From: JAVZLH01 sp038883475
Lineage (GTDB): Archaea > Thermoproteota > Bathyarchaeia > Bathyarchaeales > Bathycorpusculaceae
DNA: 62,066 nt
Direction: 5' to 3'
Assembly: GCA_038883475.1 (NCBI GenBank)
Contig: JAVZMA010000008.1
Location: 1-62,066 of the forward strand
The stretch's first letter is position 1. Each line of letters begins with the position of its first letter. Of the stretch, positions 8,051 through 16,132 are shown piece by piece. Under the pieces are notes generated by a model. That model was not told the DNA's origin. It saw only the letters and a program-made list of their open reading frames with translations, and ran no database searches. The position numbers were made by a program, and so were the translations under genes.

Positions 8051-9334
8051 ATGGAAGAATCTAAGCCTTCGCGTTTTTGGCGATACAAATCATTGCTTCC
8101 ACCAGTGAAGCATATGGTAAGTCTTGGCGAGGGGGGGACGCCGCTACATAGGGCGGAGAGACTTGCAAAAGCAGTTGGTTTAAAAAACTTGTATTTGAAA
8201 GACGAAACAAGAAACCCGACAAATTCTTACAGGGACCGCGCAGCAGCGCTTCTAACGTCAAATGCAATAGACCTTAAATATGACACTTTAATCTGCGCAA
8301 CAAACGGAAACCTCGGCGCTTCTCTCGCGGCTTACTCTGCGAAGGCTGGGTTGGTTTGCCACGCTATTGTGCCCAAAAATGTTGATGTTGGGAAATTGGC
8401 TCAAATGCTTGTATATGACGCTGTTATAGAAGAGTTCGGTGAAATCCTTGACGACTCAATAAAGCGGGCGGAGACACTTGCAAAAGAGATGGGCTGGTAC
8501 CAAGCAACTGCGGAGTTAAACCCCTTAGTGATTGAAGCCCAGAAAACAATTTCCTACGAAGTTTACGAGCAGTTTGGCGTTCCAGACTGGTTTATAGTTT
8601 CTATGGGAAGCGGTGGTACAATTTACTCAATCTGGAAGGGGTTTAAGGAACTTCAAGAACTTGGAAAAACAAAGGCTCTGCCAAAAATGGTTGGTGTTCA
8701 ACCTGAAGGATGTGCGCCCATAGTTAAGGCAATAGCGGAAAACGCGCAAAAGTTTACCAAAATTCAAAAGCCATACACCCGTGCGCTTGCTGTTTTGGTT
8801 GCGGAGCCCTTACAAGGCGCGTTAGCAATGGAAGCCTTAAAAGAGTCGAAGGGTTTAGGTTTAGCTGTTTCTGATTCTGAAATTCTCTCAGCAGAGTTCC
8901 AACTGGCAAAACTAGAAGGAATTTTTGCGGAACCAGCAAGCTCCGCGACAATCGCCGCACTGAGAAAGCTTGTAAAAGAGGGGAGGATAGACGAAAAAGA
9001 CAGTGTAGCCTGCCTAATAACTGGAAGCGGACTGAAAGCCACAGACATATTGCAAGCCCTAACCAAAAAACAGAAGACAGCGGTTCTGGGCTTAGAGCTT
9101 AGCACAAAAGAAAAAATATTGCGCATCCTAACCAAAAAGGATACTTACGGCTATGATTTATGGAAAAAACTTGGAAAAACCATGACAAGGGCAGCCATAT
9201 ATCAACATCTAAACGAACTATCGGAAAAGGGCCTAATAGTGGGTTATGACAAAAATGGAAGAATCTTCTTTAAGATAACAGAACGTGGAGAAAAGGTCCT
9301 CCGCGCAATCGATGAACTGAAAGCTATAATGTGA
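8051..9334 (+). CDS. threonine synthase-like fold-type II PLP protein fused to a PadR-like winged helix; PLP lysine absent
   Basis: A 427-residue two-domain protein. Residues 1-345 follow threonine synthase: LGEGGTPLHRA, LKDETRNPTNSYRDR, the ATNGNLGAS loop, the glycine-rich phosphate loop SMGSGGT, GVQPEGCAPIV and a C-terminal TGSGLKATD. In the family the NPTGSFKDR lysine forms the Schiff base with PLP; here that residue is R61 (codon AGG at 8231-8233). Residues about 352-427 form a winged helix like PadR (TKEKILRILTKKDTYGYDLW, RAAIYQHLNELSEKGLI, wing YDKNGRIFFKITERGEKVL). Canonical threonine synthase has no such domain. It may be a catalytic variant or a regulator that uses the enzyme fold to sense an amino acid or PLP. 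An inverted repeat lies just downstream before the transporter gene. Confidence 0.85.
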   Translation: MEESKPSRFWRYKSLLPPVKHMVSLGEGGTPLHRAERLAKAVGLKNLYLKDETRNPTNSYRDRAAALLTSNAIDLKYDTLICATNGNLGASLAAYSAKAGLVCHAIVPKNVDVGKLAQMLVYDAVIEEFGEILDDSIKRAETLAKEMGWYQATAELNPLVIEAQKTISYEVYEQFGVPDWFIVSMGSGGTIYSIWKGFKELQELGKTKALPKMVGVQPEGCAPIVKAIAENAQKFTKIQKPYTRALAVLVAEPLQGALAMEALKESKGLGLAVSDSEILSAEFQLAKLEGIFAEPASSATIAALRKLVKEGRIDEKDSVACLITGSGLKATDILQALTKKQKTAVLGLELSTKEKILRILTKKDTYGYDLWKKLGKTMTRAAIYQHLNELSEKGLIVGYDKNGRIFFKITERGEKVLRAIDELKAIM

Positions 9335-9346
9335 TGCGAAAAGCTA

Positions 9347-9354
9347 AAATATAG
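9347..9354 (+). promoter_or_regulatory. TATA box for the ECF-type S-component gene
   Basis: AAATATAG is centred about 26 bases before the ATG at 9376. That is the usual spacing between an archaeal TATA box and the transcription start, so the mRNA is probably leaderless or nearly so. No Shine-Dalgarno is visible before this ATG, which agrees. The box is contiguous with the inverted repeat at 9351-9374. Confidence 0.55.
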
Positions 9355-9374
9355 TATAGTTTTAACTATACTAT
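9351..9374. promoter_or_regulatory. perfect 11-bp inverted repeat (operator-like) over the ECF S-component promoter
   Basis: ATAGTATAGTT and its exact reverse complement AACTATACTAT are separated by two bases. The repeat covers the end of the TATA box and the predicted transcription start, ending one base before the ATG. A dimeric winged-helix protein bound here would block TBP/TFB or RNA polymerase, the common archaeal repression mode. The upstream gene ends in a PadR-like domain and is the obvious candidate binder (inference). A purely structural role as an mRNA hairpin is unlikely if the transcript is leaderless. Confidence 0.6.
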
Positions 9375-9375
9375 T

Positions 9376-10131
9376 ATGTTCAGAACAAAACCGAAGGTTG
9401 ATTCTGCTAAAGCAACTTTGCAGCTTGCAATCGCAACGGCTTTCGCTGCGTTGGTATGCATCGCCACCTTAGCACTCACGGTAAGCGTCCCAGCGACAAC
9501 AGGGTACTTTAATGTCGGCGAAACAGTAATTTATGTTGCTGCATTACTCTTTGGACCCTTTGTAGGCGCCTTTGCCGGTGGAGTAGGTGCGGCAATCGCA
9601 GATATGCTGGTAGCTCCGCAGTTTGCTCCAGGCACTTTCATAACAAAAAGTTTGGAAGGAGCTATAGTAGGTTTTTTAAGCAAGAAGCTCCTCGCGCAAA
9701 CTGCAAAATCTAAATGGAAAATCTTTACCGCGATATTAGGGGTTGTTGTAGGCATGTTACTTGCAGCGACTGGTGCCATATATTATAGTGGAAATGTGGA
9801 TTTATACGTGGGTTATCCTCAGCCACAAAGCCCCACTCTCAGCGGGTTTGTTCCAGCAGAGCTTTGGTATTTCCTTGGCGGCGCTGTCGCTTTGCTAATT
9901 GTCTTTGCTGGTTTTAGAGTTGAGCCAGAAGTTGGATGTTCCGTTTTCTCTATGCTCGTTGGAGGCTTAGAAATGGTTGCTGGATATTTCCTTTACGAAC
10001 AGTTTATACTCAGCAAGCCAGCGGCTATAGTTGAAATCCCCGTAAATATTGGACAGATGCTTGTTGGATTAATCGTTGCAATACCCATTGTGAAAATTGT
10101 TCTTAACAGTCTTCCACAACTTAAAAGCTAA
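9376..10131 (+). CDS. ECF-type transporter S (substrate-binding) component, membrane protein
   Basis: A 251-residue integral membrane protein with about six hydrophobic segments. The N-terminal half carries the family-typical stretch GYFNVGETVIYVAALLFGP followed by GAFAGGVGAAIADML, as in small-vitamin and precursor ECF S components. The expected A3-like helix motif is near the N-terminus (LAIATAFAALVCIATLA). S components bind one vitamin or small molecule and dock on a shared EcfA-EcfA'-EcfT module, which is not in the window. The substrate cannot be read from sequence. An insertion between the third and fourth segments (about residues 135-155) is hydrophilic and probably extracellular. It follows the ThrC-PadR fusion gene and the inverted repeat. 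Confidence 0.78.
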   Translation: MFRTKPKVDSAKATLQLAIATAFAALVCIATLALTVSVPATTGYFNVGETVIYVAALLFGPFVGAFAGGVGAAIADMLVAPQFAPGTFITKSLEGAIVGFLSKKLLAQTAKSKWKIFTAILGVVVGMLLAATGAIYYSGNVDLYVGYPQPQSPTLSGFVPAELWYFLGGAVALLIVFAGFRVEPEVGCSVFSMLVGGLEMVAGYFLYEQFILSKPAAIVEIPVNIGQMLVGLIVAIPIVKIVLNSLPQLKS

Positions 10132-10160
10132 AACAGAATTATGTTCAATAGAGGGTCATT

Positions 10161-11168
10161 ATGAGACTGCCATTTGGAAAAATTCCCATAAATATCCTAG
10201 AGGACGTCATCTTCAAAAATTTGGGCATTAAACGTGAAGAGGTTGTTTTGGGTCCTTCAGCAGGTTTTGATGGTGCGATAATAGACGTCGGCGACAAGTC
10301 TATAATTGCTTCCATGGACCCAATTACTGGAGCAATAGAGCGAATAGGATGGCTTGCAGTTAACATTAACGCCAATGACGTCGCCACCTTCGGCGTTGAA
10401 CCAGCATTTCTTTTCTCATGCATTTTGCTCCCAGAAGGAGCAGACCGGAAGACTATTGAAACAATTTCCGTTCAGATGAATGAAGCCGCAAAAAATTTGG
10501 GCATAGCTATCGCTGGTGGACATTGCGAAGTAACTCCCAAACTTGTTAATCCCATAGTCGTTGGATGTATGCTGGGATTAACGGAAAAGGGAAAATATGT
10601 AACCGCTGGAGGAGCAAAACCTGGCGACAAACTAATTTTGACTAAAAGCGCCGGAATTGAGGGAACAGCAATTTTAGCTTCAGACAGAGAAGAACATTTG
10701 AAAGGGGCGATAGATGCTGAAACATTGCAGAATGCGAAGGAATTCTACAACCAAATAAGCATCGTCAAAGACGCAATAACAGCCTTCAAAACAGGCGGTG
10801 TCAACGCAATGCACGACCCAACCGAAGGAGGCATTGCCGGAGGAATTCATGAAATGGCAGACGCATCAAACTTGGGAGTGAAAATTTTTGAAGAGAAAAT
10901 TCAAATCCAATCGGAGACTCTGAAAATATGCGATTTTTTCAAAATAGACCCCTTACAACTGATAAGCTCCGGCGCCCTACTGATCGCGGCTAAGCCGGAG
11001 TTTGCAGAAAAAATAATCAAACGTTTGAAAATGAAACACATTCACGCCTCTATCATCGGCGAGTTTCTAGACGACCCGCATAAGCGCTTACTATTAACAA
11101 AAAATGGAAAAGCAGAAAATTTGCCTAGGCCTGTAACTGACCATCTTTGGATTGCCCTCACGAAATAG
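10161..11168 (+). CDS. HypE-like AIR-synthase-superfamily protein
   Basis: A 335-residue member of the PurM/HypE/SelD/ThiL ATP-binding superfamily. It has the N-terminal domain with SMDPITGAIERIGWLAVNIN and NDVATFGVEP, the GGHCEVTP segment, and the C-terminal domain opening with MHDPTEGGIAGGIHEMA. The overall pattern is closest to HypE-like hydrogenase maturation factors, but the HypE C-terminal PR(I/V)C tail, whose cysteine carries the thiocarboxamide, is absent: the protein ends PVTDHLWIALTK. It is therefore unlikely to do HypE's cyanide-transfer chemistry. A true HypE is encoded at 29853. The reaction is unknown. It lies 29 bases after the S-component gene and may be co-transcribed with it. 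Confidence 0.75.
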   Translation: MRLPFGKIPINILEDVIFKNLGIKREEVVLGPSAGFDGAIIDVGDKSIIASMDPITGAIERIGWLAVNINANDVATFGVEPAFLFSCILLPEGADRKTIETISVQMNEAAKNLGIAIAGGHCEVTPKLVNPIVVGCMLGLTEKGKYVTAGGAKPGDKLILTKSAGIEGTAILASDREEHLKGAIDAETLQNAKEFYNQISIVKDAITAFKTGGVNAMHDPTEGGIAGGIHEMADASNLGVKIFEEKIQIQSETLKICDFFKIDPLQLISSGALLIAAKPEFAEKIIKRLKMKHIHASIIGEFLDDPHKRLLLTKNGKAENLPRPVTDHLWIALTK

Positions 11169-11921
11169 TTAACCTTTAAAGTTTTTGTTTAGAACTTGTA
11201 TAAGCCAATTAAGCGTTAAAAGTGGGTAGTAAAGTGCGTACTTGTAAATGTGGGAGTATATTAAACCGCATTTTATCTCAGTTGCAGCCAGCGATACACT
11301 CTCCTTAAGAGTGTAATATTGTGTCGGTCTATAGTGCAAGCAGTAAATATCTTCGCCAACCACAACCTTATACCCTTTCTTCTTTATCCAGTTCGTAATG
11401 TATGCATCTTCATAGGCGTGTAACCGTTCAGGGATTTTGATGCCATCCAAAATTTCACGCCGAATTAGCGTGTCATGCATCCCACCACGAAGGTTGAAAC
11501 ATCCGCTTGCAACGAGCGCAAGAAGTCTCAGAAAACGCTTGCTTCTTAAATTTGGAGTGACATCAAAATTTAATCCCCAGACTGCGCCGACATCCTCTCC
11601 AACATATTTAATAGCCTTCCTAAACCAGTCTTCACAGAGGATTACGTCGCTGTCAACAAACATAAACCAGTCCGTATCCACTTTTTCTATGCCCCTCTGC
11701 CTTGCTCTAGCCCTCGAACCTTTTTCAGTTAGAAAAACGATGTTTCCATATTTTCTGTTAAATTCGCTTATTATTTGGTATGTTCGATCGGTTGAAGATG
11801 CGTCCAAAACAATTAAACGACTCACGGGAACATTTTCGTAGACGGATTTGAGGCATTCTCGAAGTATTTTTTCGCTGTTCTTTGTCAACATGACAACGTC
11901 TATTTGCTTATTGAGGGACAT
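11169..11921 (-). CDS. family 2 glycosyltransferase
   Basis: A 250-residue GT-A enzyme. The nucleotide-binding start (DVVMLTKNSEKILRECLKSV), the LDASSTDRTYQI segment and the metal-binding DSD in FMFVDSDVILCEDWF are all present, and a later HAYEDAYITNWI acid pair fits the catalytic base region. It lacks clear transmembrane helices apart from a hydrophobic C-terminal patch (YYPLLTLNWLIQVL) that may be membrane-associated. It probably adds a sugar to a lipid-linked glycan for S-layer or surface polysaccharide. It is eight bases downstream of the methyltransferase gene on the same strand, so the two are an operon. Confidence 0.85.
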   Translation of the reverse strand: MSLNKQIDVVMLTKNSEKILRECLKSVYENVPVSRLIVLDASSTDRTYQIISEFNRKYGNIVFLTEKGSRARARQRGIEKVDTDWFMFVDSDVILCEDWFRKAIKYVGEDVGAVWGLNFDVTPNLRSKRFLRLLALVASGCFNLRGGMHDTLIRREILDGIKIPERLHAYEDAYITNWIKKKGYKVVVGEDIYCLHYRPTQYYTLKESVSLAATEIKCGLIYSHIYKYALYYPLLTLNWLIQVLNKNFKG

Positions 11922-11929
11922 TTTTCTTC

Positions 11930-12619
11930 CTACTTTTTAATTAGTATTCTAGCGTCTAACCCGAAATAGGGTATTTTAAACGACCTAAAAAATAAGAGTT
12001 TATCTGCAACCCTCAAACCAGCATCGAAGAAAAGCTCAACTTTAACGAAACTACACCTTAAATTTTCTCTTATCAGCCTCTCCCAATCCCATGAAGCTCT
12101 GACGTTTATATGAGTTTCATCCACATTTCTTAAAACCCGTTTAACAGGTTTTTCAACAACCACGTTTGGCGTAGTGCAAATAATCACATCCTTACAAACG
12201 TCAAACATGCTTTTAAGGGCATGCAAAGGTCGTGTAAGGTGTTCCAAAACTCCGATACATGTAATTAAGTTGAAAGAGCACTCCTTAAACGGTAAGTTTT
12301 CTTGGACATCGCAAATGACAAAGTCAGCAGTTTGATTCTTTTTGGCTTGTTTTAAGCCGTATTTTGAAATATCAACGCCGTAAGCTTGATAACCCAAATA
12401 TTTTAAAACTTTAACTGCATATCCATAGGCACAACCCACGTCTAACGCTGTTTTTTCCTTCCCGATTAAAAGGTTAGAATTTGAAACTTTCGACGCCCAT
12501 TTAAGAACATCCAAAAAATGCTGTCCTATCAGCCTTCTTCTACTCGAGTACCTCAAATATTTGAAGTATTCCCTTTCGAATTCCGATGACTCCTTCTCTT
12601 GACTCAAGTTTTTGGACAC
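11930..12619 (-). CDS. SAM-dependent class I methyltransferase
   Basis: A 229-residue Rossmann methyltransferase (Methyltransf_11/23 type). Motif I reads ALDVGCAYGYAVKVL, the acidic residue ending strand 2 is in YGVDISKYGL, and the motif IV region reads FNLITCIGVLEHLTRP. This layout is typical of small-molecule, sugar or lipid methylases. It is co-transcribed with a glycosyltransferase, so a sugar or glycan-lipid substrate is likely but not shown. The start at 12619 has no strong ribosome binding site, and an upstream start is excluded by stops in the short gap. Confidence 0.83.
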   Translation of the reverse strand: MSKNLSQEKESSEFEREYFKYLRYSSRRRLIGQHFLDVLKWASKVSNSNLLIGKEKTALDVGCAYGYAVKVLKYLGYQAYGVDISKYGLKQAKKNQTADFVICDVQENLPFKECSFNLITCIGVLEHLTRPLHALKSMFDVCKDVIICTTPNVVVEKPVKRVLRNVDETHINVRASWDWERLIRENLRCSFVKVELFFDAGLRVADKLLFFRSFKIPYFGLDARILIKK

Positions 12620-12738
12620 ATCCTCAAGCTAATGTAGCTTTTTGTTATTACTTTAATATGGGTTTTCGTGAGGGTCACGCTAGCTTTATGTAGCCTTTCA
12701 ATCTACATTGCAAGCAAAATGGAGAAAAAGGCACTGCA

Positions 12739-13440
12739 ATGGAAACCTTAAAGGTTTCAGTTGTCATTCCTACCTTCCAAGAGGAAAAGTATATAGAAAA
12801 AACTTTGTCCAAACTTGCTGGTATAAAACCTCCAATAGAAATTATCGTAGTAGACGGAGGGAGCAAAGATAACACAGTTGAAATTGCAAGACGTTATGCA
12901 AGTGCCGTTTATCAAATAAACATGCGAGGAATATCTAGGGCTAGGAACTACGGAGCCAAGAAAGCCAAAGGAGACATTATAGTTTTTTTGGATGCAGATG
13001 TGTGTACGCCCCCAGATTTTGTGGATAAAGTCCTCAAAACCTTTAAGAATAAGAATGTGGTGGGGGCAACCTGCTATATAATGCCCGTCAACCCGACCCT
13101 TGCTGAAGCTGCGTTCTTTCACTTTTACAATTTCCTCATTCGCGCCATTTTTAAAATCAGACCCCACGCGAGAGGGGAATTCTTTGCTGTAAGAAGAAGC
13201 ACGTTTTTGGCTGCTCATGGATTTGACGAGAATATGCCCTGCATCGAAGATCATGACCTTGCCAACAGACTTTCCAAACTAGGGAAGTTTGTATTTATTA
13301 AAGACTTGACGGTTTATGAATCCTTGAGAAGATTTAGAAAGTTAGGGCTCTTTAAAGTTGTGAGTGTGTGGTTTGTGGATTATCTTTTTTTCGTGCTCAG
13401 GGGAAGACCATTTTCAAAGATTTGGCAGCCAGCACGCTAG
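12739..13440 (+). CDS. family 2 glycosyltransferase
   Basis: A 233-residue GT-A glycosyltransferase. It starts with VSVVIPTFQEEKYIEKTL, followed by IIVVDGGSKDNTVEIA and the metal-binding DAD in IVFLDADVCTPPDF. ISRARNYGAKKAKGD is the common nucleotide-sugar loop. A short C-terminal hydrophobic segment (SVWFVDYLFFVL) may associate with the membrane. It is transcribed toward the convergent radical SAM gene and away from the methyltransferase/GT pair. The acceptor is unknown; the neighbourhood points to cell-surface glycan synthesis. Confidence 0.85.
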   Translation: METLKVSVVIPTFQEEKYIEKTLSKLAGIKPPIEIIVVDGGSKDNTVEIARRYASAVYQINMRGISRARNYGAKKAKGDIIVFLDADVCTPPDFVDKVLKTFKNKNVVGATCYIMPVNPTLAEAAFFHFYNFLIRAIFKIRPHARGEFFAVRRSTFLAAHGFDENMPCIEDHDLANRLSKLGKFVFIKDLTVYESLRRFRKLGLFKVVSVWFVDYLFFVLRGRPFSKIWQPAR

Positions 13441-13447
13441 TTTATTG

Positions 13448-14554
13448 TTAAATGAAAAGGCTTCTAGTTGAAAAGGAGTAAAATCCCTCTCTTATTAACA
13501 TTGGATTGAGAATAGATTGTGCAAGAATGGAAGGTTCGCGGAAACAAGTTGTTAAACATTCGTTGCATTTCACATTCTTAAGAAAACGGGGTTCCCTATC
13601 ATGGAGCGCACTGAACAACTTTTCCTTTACAAAGCAAGGATATACATCTCCTCGACAATCAACGAAAATCACGTCTTCCCCGCCCTTGCAATAGACATGA
13701 GGAGGCTTCTTCTCATGAAACCTTATTATGTCTTCGATGCATGTACCTAAGTTGGCAATGGCGCTTCCATTTCTTTTGAGGAACAAAATTGTTTCTATAG
13801 TTTTTTGTAAATTCTGGAAAAGTATGCTTTCTTCAGGAAGTTTTCCGCCCAAGGGGTAAGCATCAGTACTGTTCTTCACTGGATAACAAAAGCCTATGGG
13901 AACGCCTAACTGCTTGTTTACGTATTCTATCATATTTTCAATGCCGTCCCTTATAACATAGGAGTTCAAAAATGTCAAGGCGTAGGTCTTTAGCGACGCT
14001 TCTTTACAGTTTTTAATGGTTTCCTCCTGTTTGCGTTTGATGTCCTTATGCCGCCTAATCTTTTCACATAAATCTGCGTCCCAATGGTCTAGGGACACGC
14101 TTAGAAGATATAACCCGGCCTCTTTCAATTTCAGAACCGTTTCCTTTGAGCATGTCCCATTTGTTGTCATTGAGGTTGCAAGTCCCAAACTGTTTGCATA
14201 TTTCACAATTTCAACAACATCTGGATGAAGAGTTGGTTCACCACCAGTGAAGTACACTATTAGAAATTTGTTGGCCGCGAGAAAATCTAAAATTTTCTCG
14301 GCATCTCGTAAACTGATAAGCTCTGGGGGCTTTTCATATATGTCGCACATTATACATCGGCAATTGCATTGCGTAGTTATGGCGAAGACTGCCGTTCTCC
14401 TACAACCCGCAAGATACCTTTTTGCAATTCCCTTAACGTTAACCGTGGCAACGCCACCCAGAGCTTGCTCTTTTATAATGCTGTTTGGTTCTTTGGTTCC
14501 CTTTAAATATTTCCAAAATCCACATTTATTTGCACGCAGAATATCTGTAAAAGT
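13448..14554 (-). CDS. radical SAM protein with SPASM-like C-terminal cysteines; start codon not identifiable
   Basis: The radical SAM motif CNCRCIMC (CxxxCxxC) lies at 14345-14368, directly upstream of the first ATG-initiated frame at 14350. Coding sense clearly continues further upstream (FWKYLKG, GGVATVNVKGIAKRYLAG, CRRTAVFAITTQ). No ATG, GTG or TTG occurs between that motif and an in-frame TAA at 14555-14557. FTGGEPTLHPD, the SAM-binding GGE, follows. The C-terminus has CKGG, DCRGDVYPC and CNECLTTC, which would bind an auxiliary Fe-S cluster. The nearest ATG (14525-14523) is one frame off. Options are a rare start codon (CTG 14539 or ATT 14542), a frameshift, or a sequence error. Related proteins modify peptides or sugars; the substrate here is unknown. 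Confidence 0.75.
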   Translation of the reverse strand, partial: TFTDILRANKCGFWKYLKGTKEPNSIIKEQALGGVATVNVKGIAKRYLAGCRRTAVFAITTQCNCRCIMCDIYEKPPELISLRDAEKILDFLAANKFLIVYFTGGEPTLHPDVVEIVKYANSLGLATSMTTNGTCSKETVLKLKEAGLYLLSVSLDHWDADLCEKIRRHKDIKRKQEETIKNCKEASLKTYALTFLNSYVIRDGIENMIEYVNKQLGVPIGFCYPVKNSTDAYPLGGKLPEESILFQNLQKTIETILFLKRNGSAIANLGTCIEDIIRFHEKKPPHVYCKGGEDVIFVDCRGDVYPCFVKEKLFSALHDREPRFLKNVKCNECLTTCFREPSILAQSILNPMLIREGFYSFSTRSLFI

Positions 14555-14824
14555 TTATGTTTCCATGTTTGGCAGTATGGCTATGATTTCTACTATTCTG
14601 CGGACAATTTTTTTGTTCAATTTATACTGCTCCTCTTCGATGTTTACAAGAGGGATGCTCGCTTCTGTTGGATGGTACTGCACGGTGCCGAATTTCTCGA
14701 TTATTCTTGGTCCTGCGTCTTTAGGTCGTTTCAGTTCAAGAATTGCTGGCAGGAGCATGATGAAGATGAATGTTGAGACTCCTAGAAAAAGCATAAGCAC
14801 TGTTGGAGTCGGATTCGGAGTCAT
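14555..14824 (-). CDS. small single-pass membrane protein
   Basis: An 89-residue protein with one hydrophobic helix near residues 8-28 (VLMLFLGVSTFIFIMLLPAI), then a hydrophilic, helical C-terminal domain. It lies between the processive glycosyltransferase and the radical SAM gene. It overlaps the glycosyltransferase reading frame by 89 bases, and its stop codon is in the same frame as the downstream radical SAM region. Codon use and the clean membrane-anchor pattern favour a real gene. Function unknown; it could be an accessory subunit of the glycosyltransferase. Confidence 0.5.
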   Translation of the reverse strand: MTPNPTPTVLMLFLGVSTFIFIMLLPAILELKRPKDAGPRIIEKFGTVQYHPTEASIPLVNIEEEQYKLNKKIVRRIVEIIAILPNMET

Positions 14825-16130
14825 CCTTACCTTTTAAACAATTGCCACCGTTCACAATATAACAATTTCCATTTCCAGAGTGAAGAGTTTTACTCCAGCA
14901 GTTACTATTTCTTTTAAAGATTTTAGAAAATGACACATCAACAAACGCTATTAGGCATATGCACATGTTGTATACAAACATGAAAACCATTAATGGAATT
15001 AACCATTGAGCTCTTCTTCGGTTGTCTAGATAAGCGCCAATTCCAACTTCAAAAAAGGGTGCAAAGTTACCTACAAAACTATATAGAAAAACAGGGACGG
15101 AAGTCCAAAGTGCTGTTAGCCATTGAGATGATTTCAAAAGTAAAAGCGGGATTCCTACAATCCAAGAAAGCATGACTAGAATTGGCATAAAATAGACATT
15201 TAACAGGAGTAAACCGTCAATTTTCTCTTTAAGTTTTAGGTTGCTGCTCCTTAAAACTTTAAACGAATGCTTTATTGCGCATTGCATATGACCTTTAGCC
15301 CATCTGTACCTTTGCCTCCAGTAGGCGCGCCAGTTTTCAACAGCCTCTTCATAGCATTCGGCATCGTTAACATATCGAATCTTATAGCCAGCAAGACAAA
15401 CACGAAAAGTTAAGTCAGTATCCTCAGCCAAAACGCATTCGTCCCATCCCCCTAAAGACTCCAATAGGTCGTGTCTGAAGCCTCCAACTGTTCCGCCGAA
15501 CTGCGGTATAAGTCCGAGAATATCCCGCGCATTTTGGTCAACAAGATATCCGCCTATCCTTTCAAGCGCCACAAGTCTTGTCACCACGTTTTGGGGTTCA
15601 TTTAACACAATAACTCTGCCTTGAACAGCTCCGACTTTTGGGTCTGCAAACTCTCTAGTGAGTTTTTCTAAAATGTCTCTTTGCGGGTAATAGTCCGCGT
15701 CGAAACATATCATGATTTCATGTTTAGCGTATTTAAGTCCAGCATTAAGTGCAGATGCCTTACCTCGTCCTCCCTCATGTTGACGTCTATGCACCACATT
15801 GATGAATCTATATTCCTTTGAGTATTCTTCTGCAATCTGCCCAGTAGCATCTGTTGAAGCATCATTGATGACTATGACCTGTAGTTTGTCTTTCGGGTAC
15901 GTTAGCTCAGTCATCCTTTGAAGAATTCTTCCAATAACTTTTTCCTCGTTCCGCGCAGGAATTAAAATGGAAACGGTGGGCTGATAGACATCGCCTACAA
16001 CTTTAACAGCCCTTTTATTTTTACCTGCGTTTTTAATGACCGCCATCGTGAAAATGTAGTGTCTGACGAGATAGGCTACCATTAAGGCTACTAAAATGGC
16101 GAATGCTGCTTCTAAAAATTCAATGAGCAT
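14736..16130 (-). CDS. processive family 2 membrane glycosyltransferase (cellulose/hyaluronan synthase-like)
   Basis: A 464-residue protein. An N-terminal transmembrane helix (residues about 4-25) precedes a GT-A domain with VSILIPARNEEKVIG, INDASTDATGQIA, FDADYYPQRDIL, the catalytic LAEDTDL, and the QRYRW motif that marks processive synthases. Three or so C-terminal transmembrane segments follow. It therefore probably polymerises or extends a glycan while moving it across the membrane. The last roughly 30 residues are Ser/Asn-rich and overlap the next small gene's frame, so the natural C-terminus may be fortuitous beyond about residue 435. It sits three bases after a small membrane-protein gene. 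Confidence 0.88.
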   Translation of the reverse strand: MLIEFLEAAFAILVALMVAYLVRHYIFTMAVIKNAGKNKRAVKVVGDVYQPTVSILIPARNEEKVIGRILQRMTELTYPKDKLQVIVINDASTDATGQIAEEYSKEYRFINVVHRRQHEGGRGKASALNAGLKYAKHEIMICFDADYYPQRDILEKLTREFADPKVGAVQGRVIVLNEPQNVVTRLVALERIGGYLVDQNARDILGLIPQFGGTVGGFRHDLLESLGGWDECVLAEDTDLTFRVCLAGYKIRYVNDAECYEEAVENWRAYWRQRYRWAKGHMQCAIKHSFKVLRSSNLKLKEKIDGLLLLNVYFMPILVMLSWIVGIPLLLLKSSQWLTALWTSVPVFLYSFVGNFAPFFEVGIGAYLDNRRRAQWLIPLMVFMFVYNMCICLIAFVDVSFSKIFKRNSNCWSKTLHSGNGNCYIVNGGNCLKGKDDSESDSNSAYAFSRSLNIHLHHAPASNS

Positions 16131-16132
16131 AC

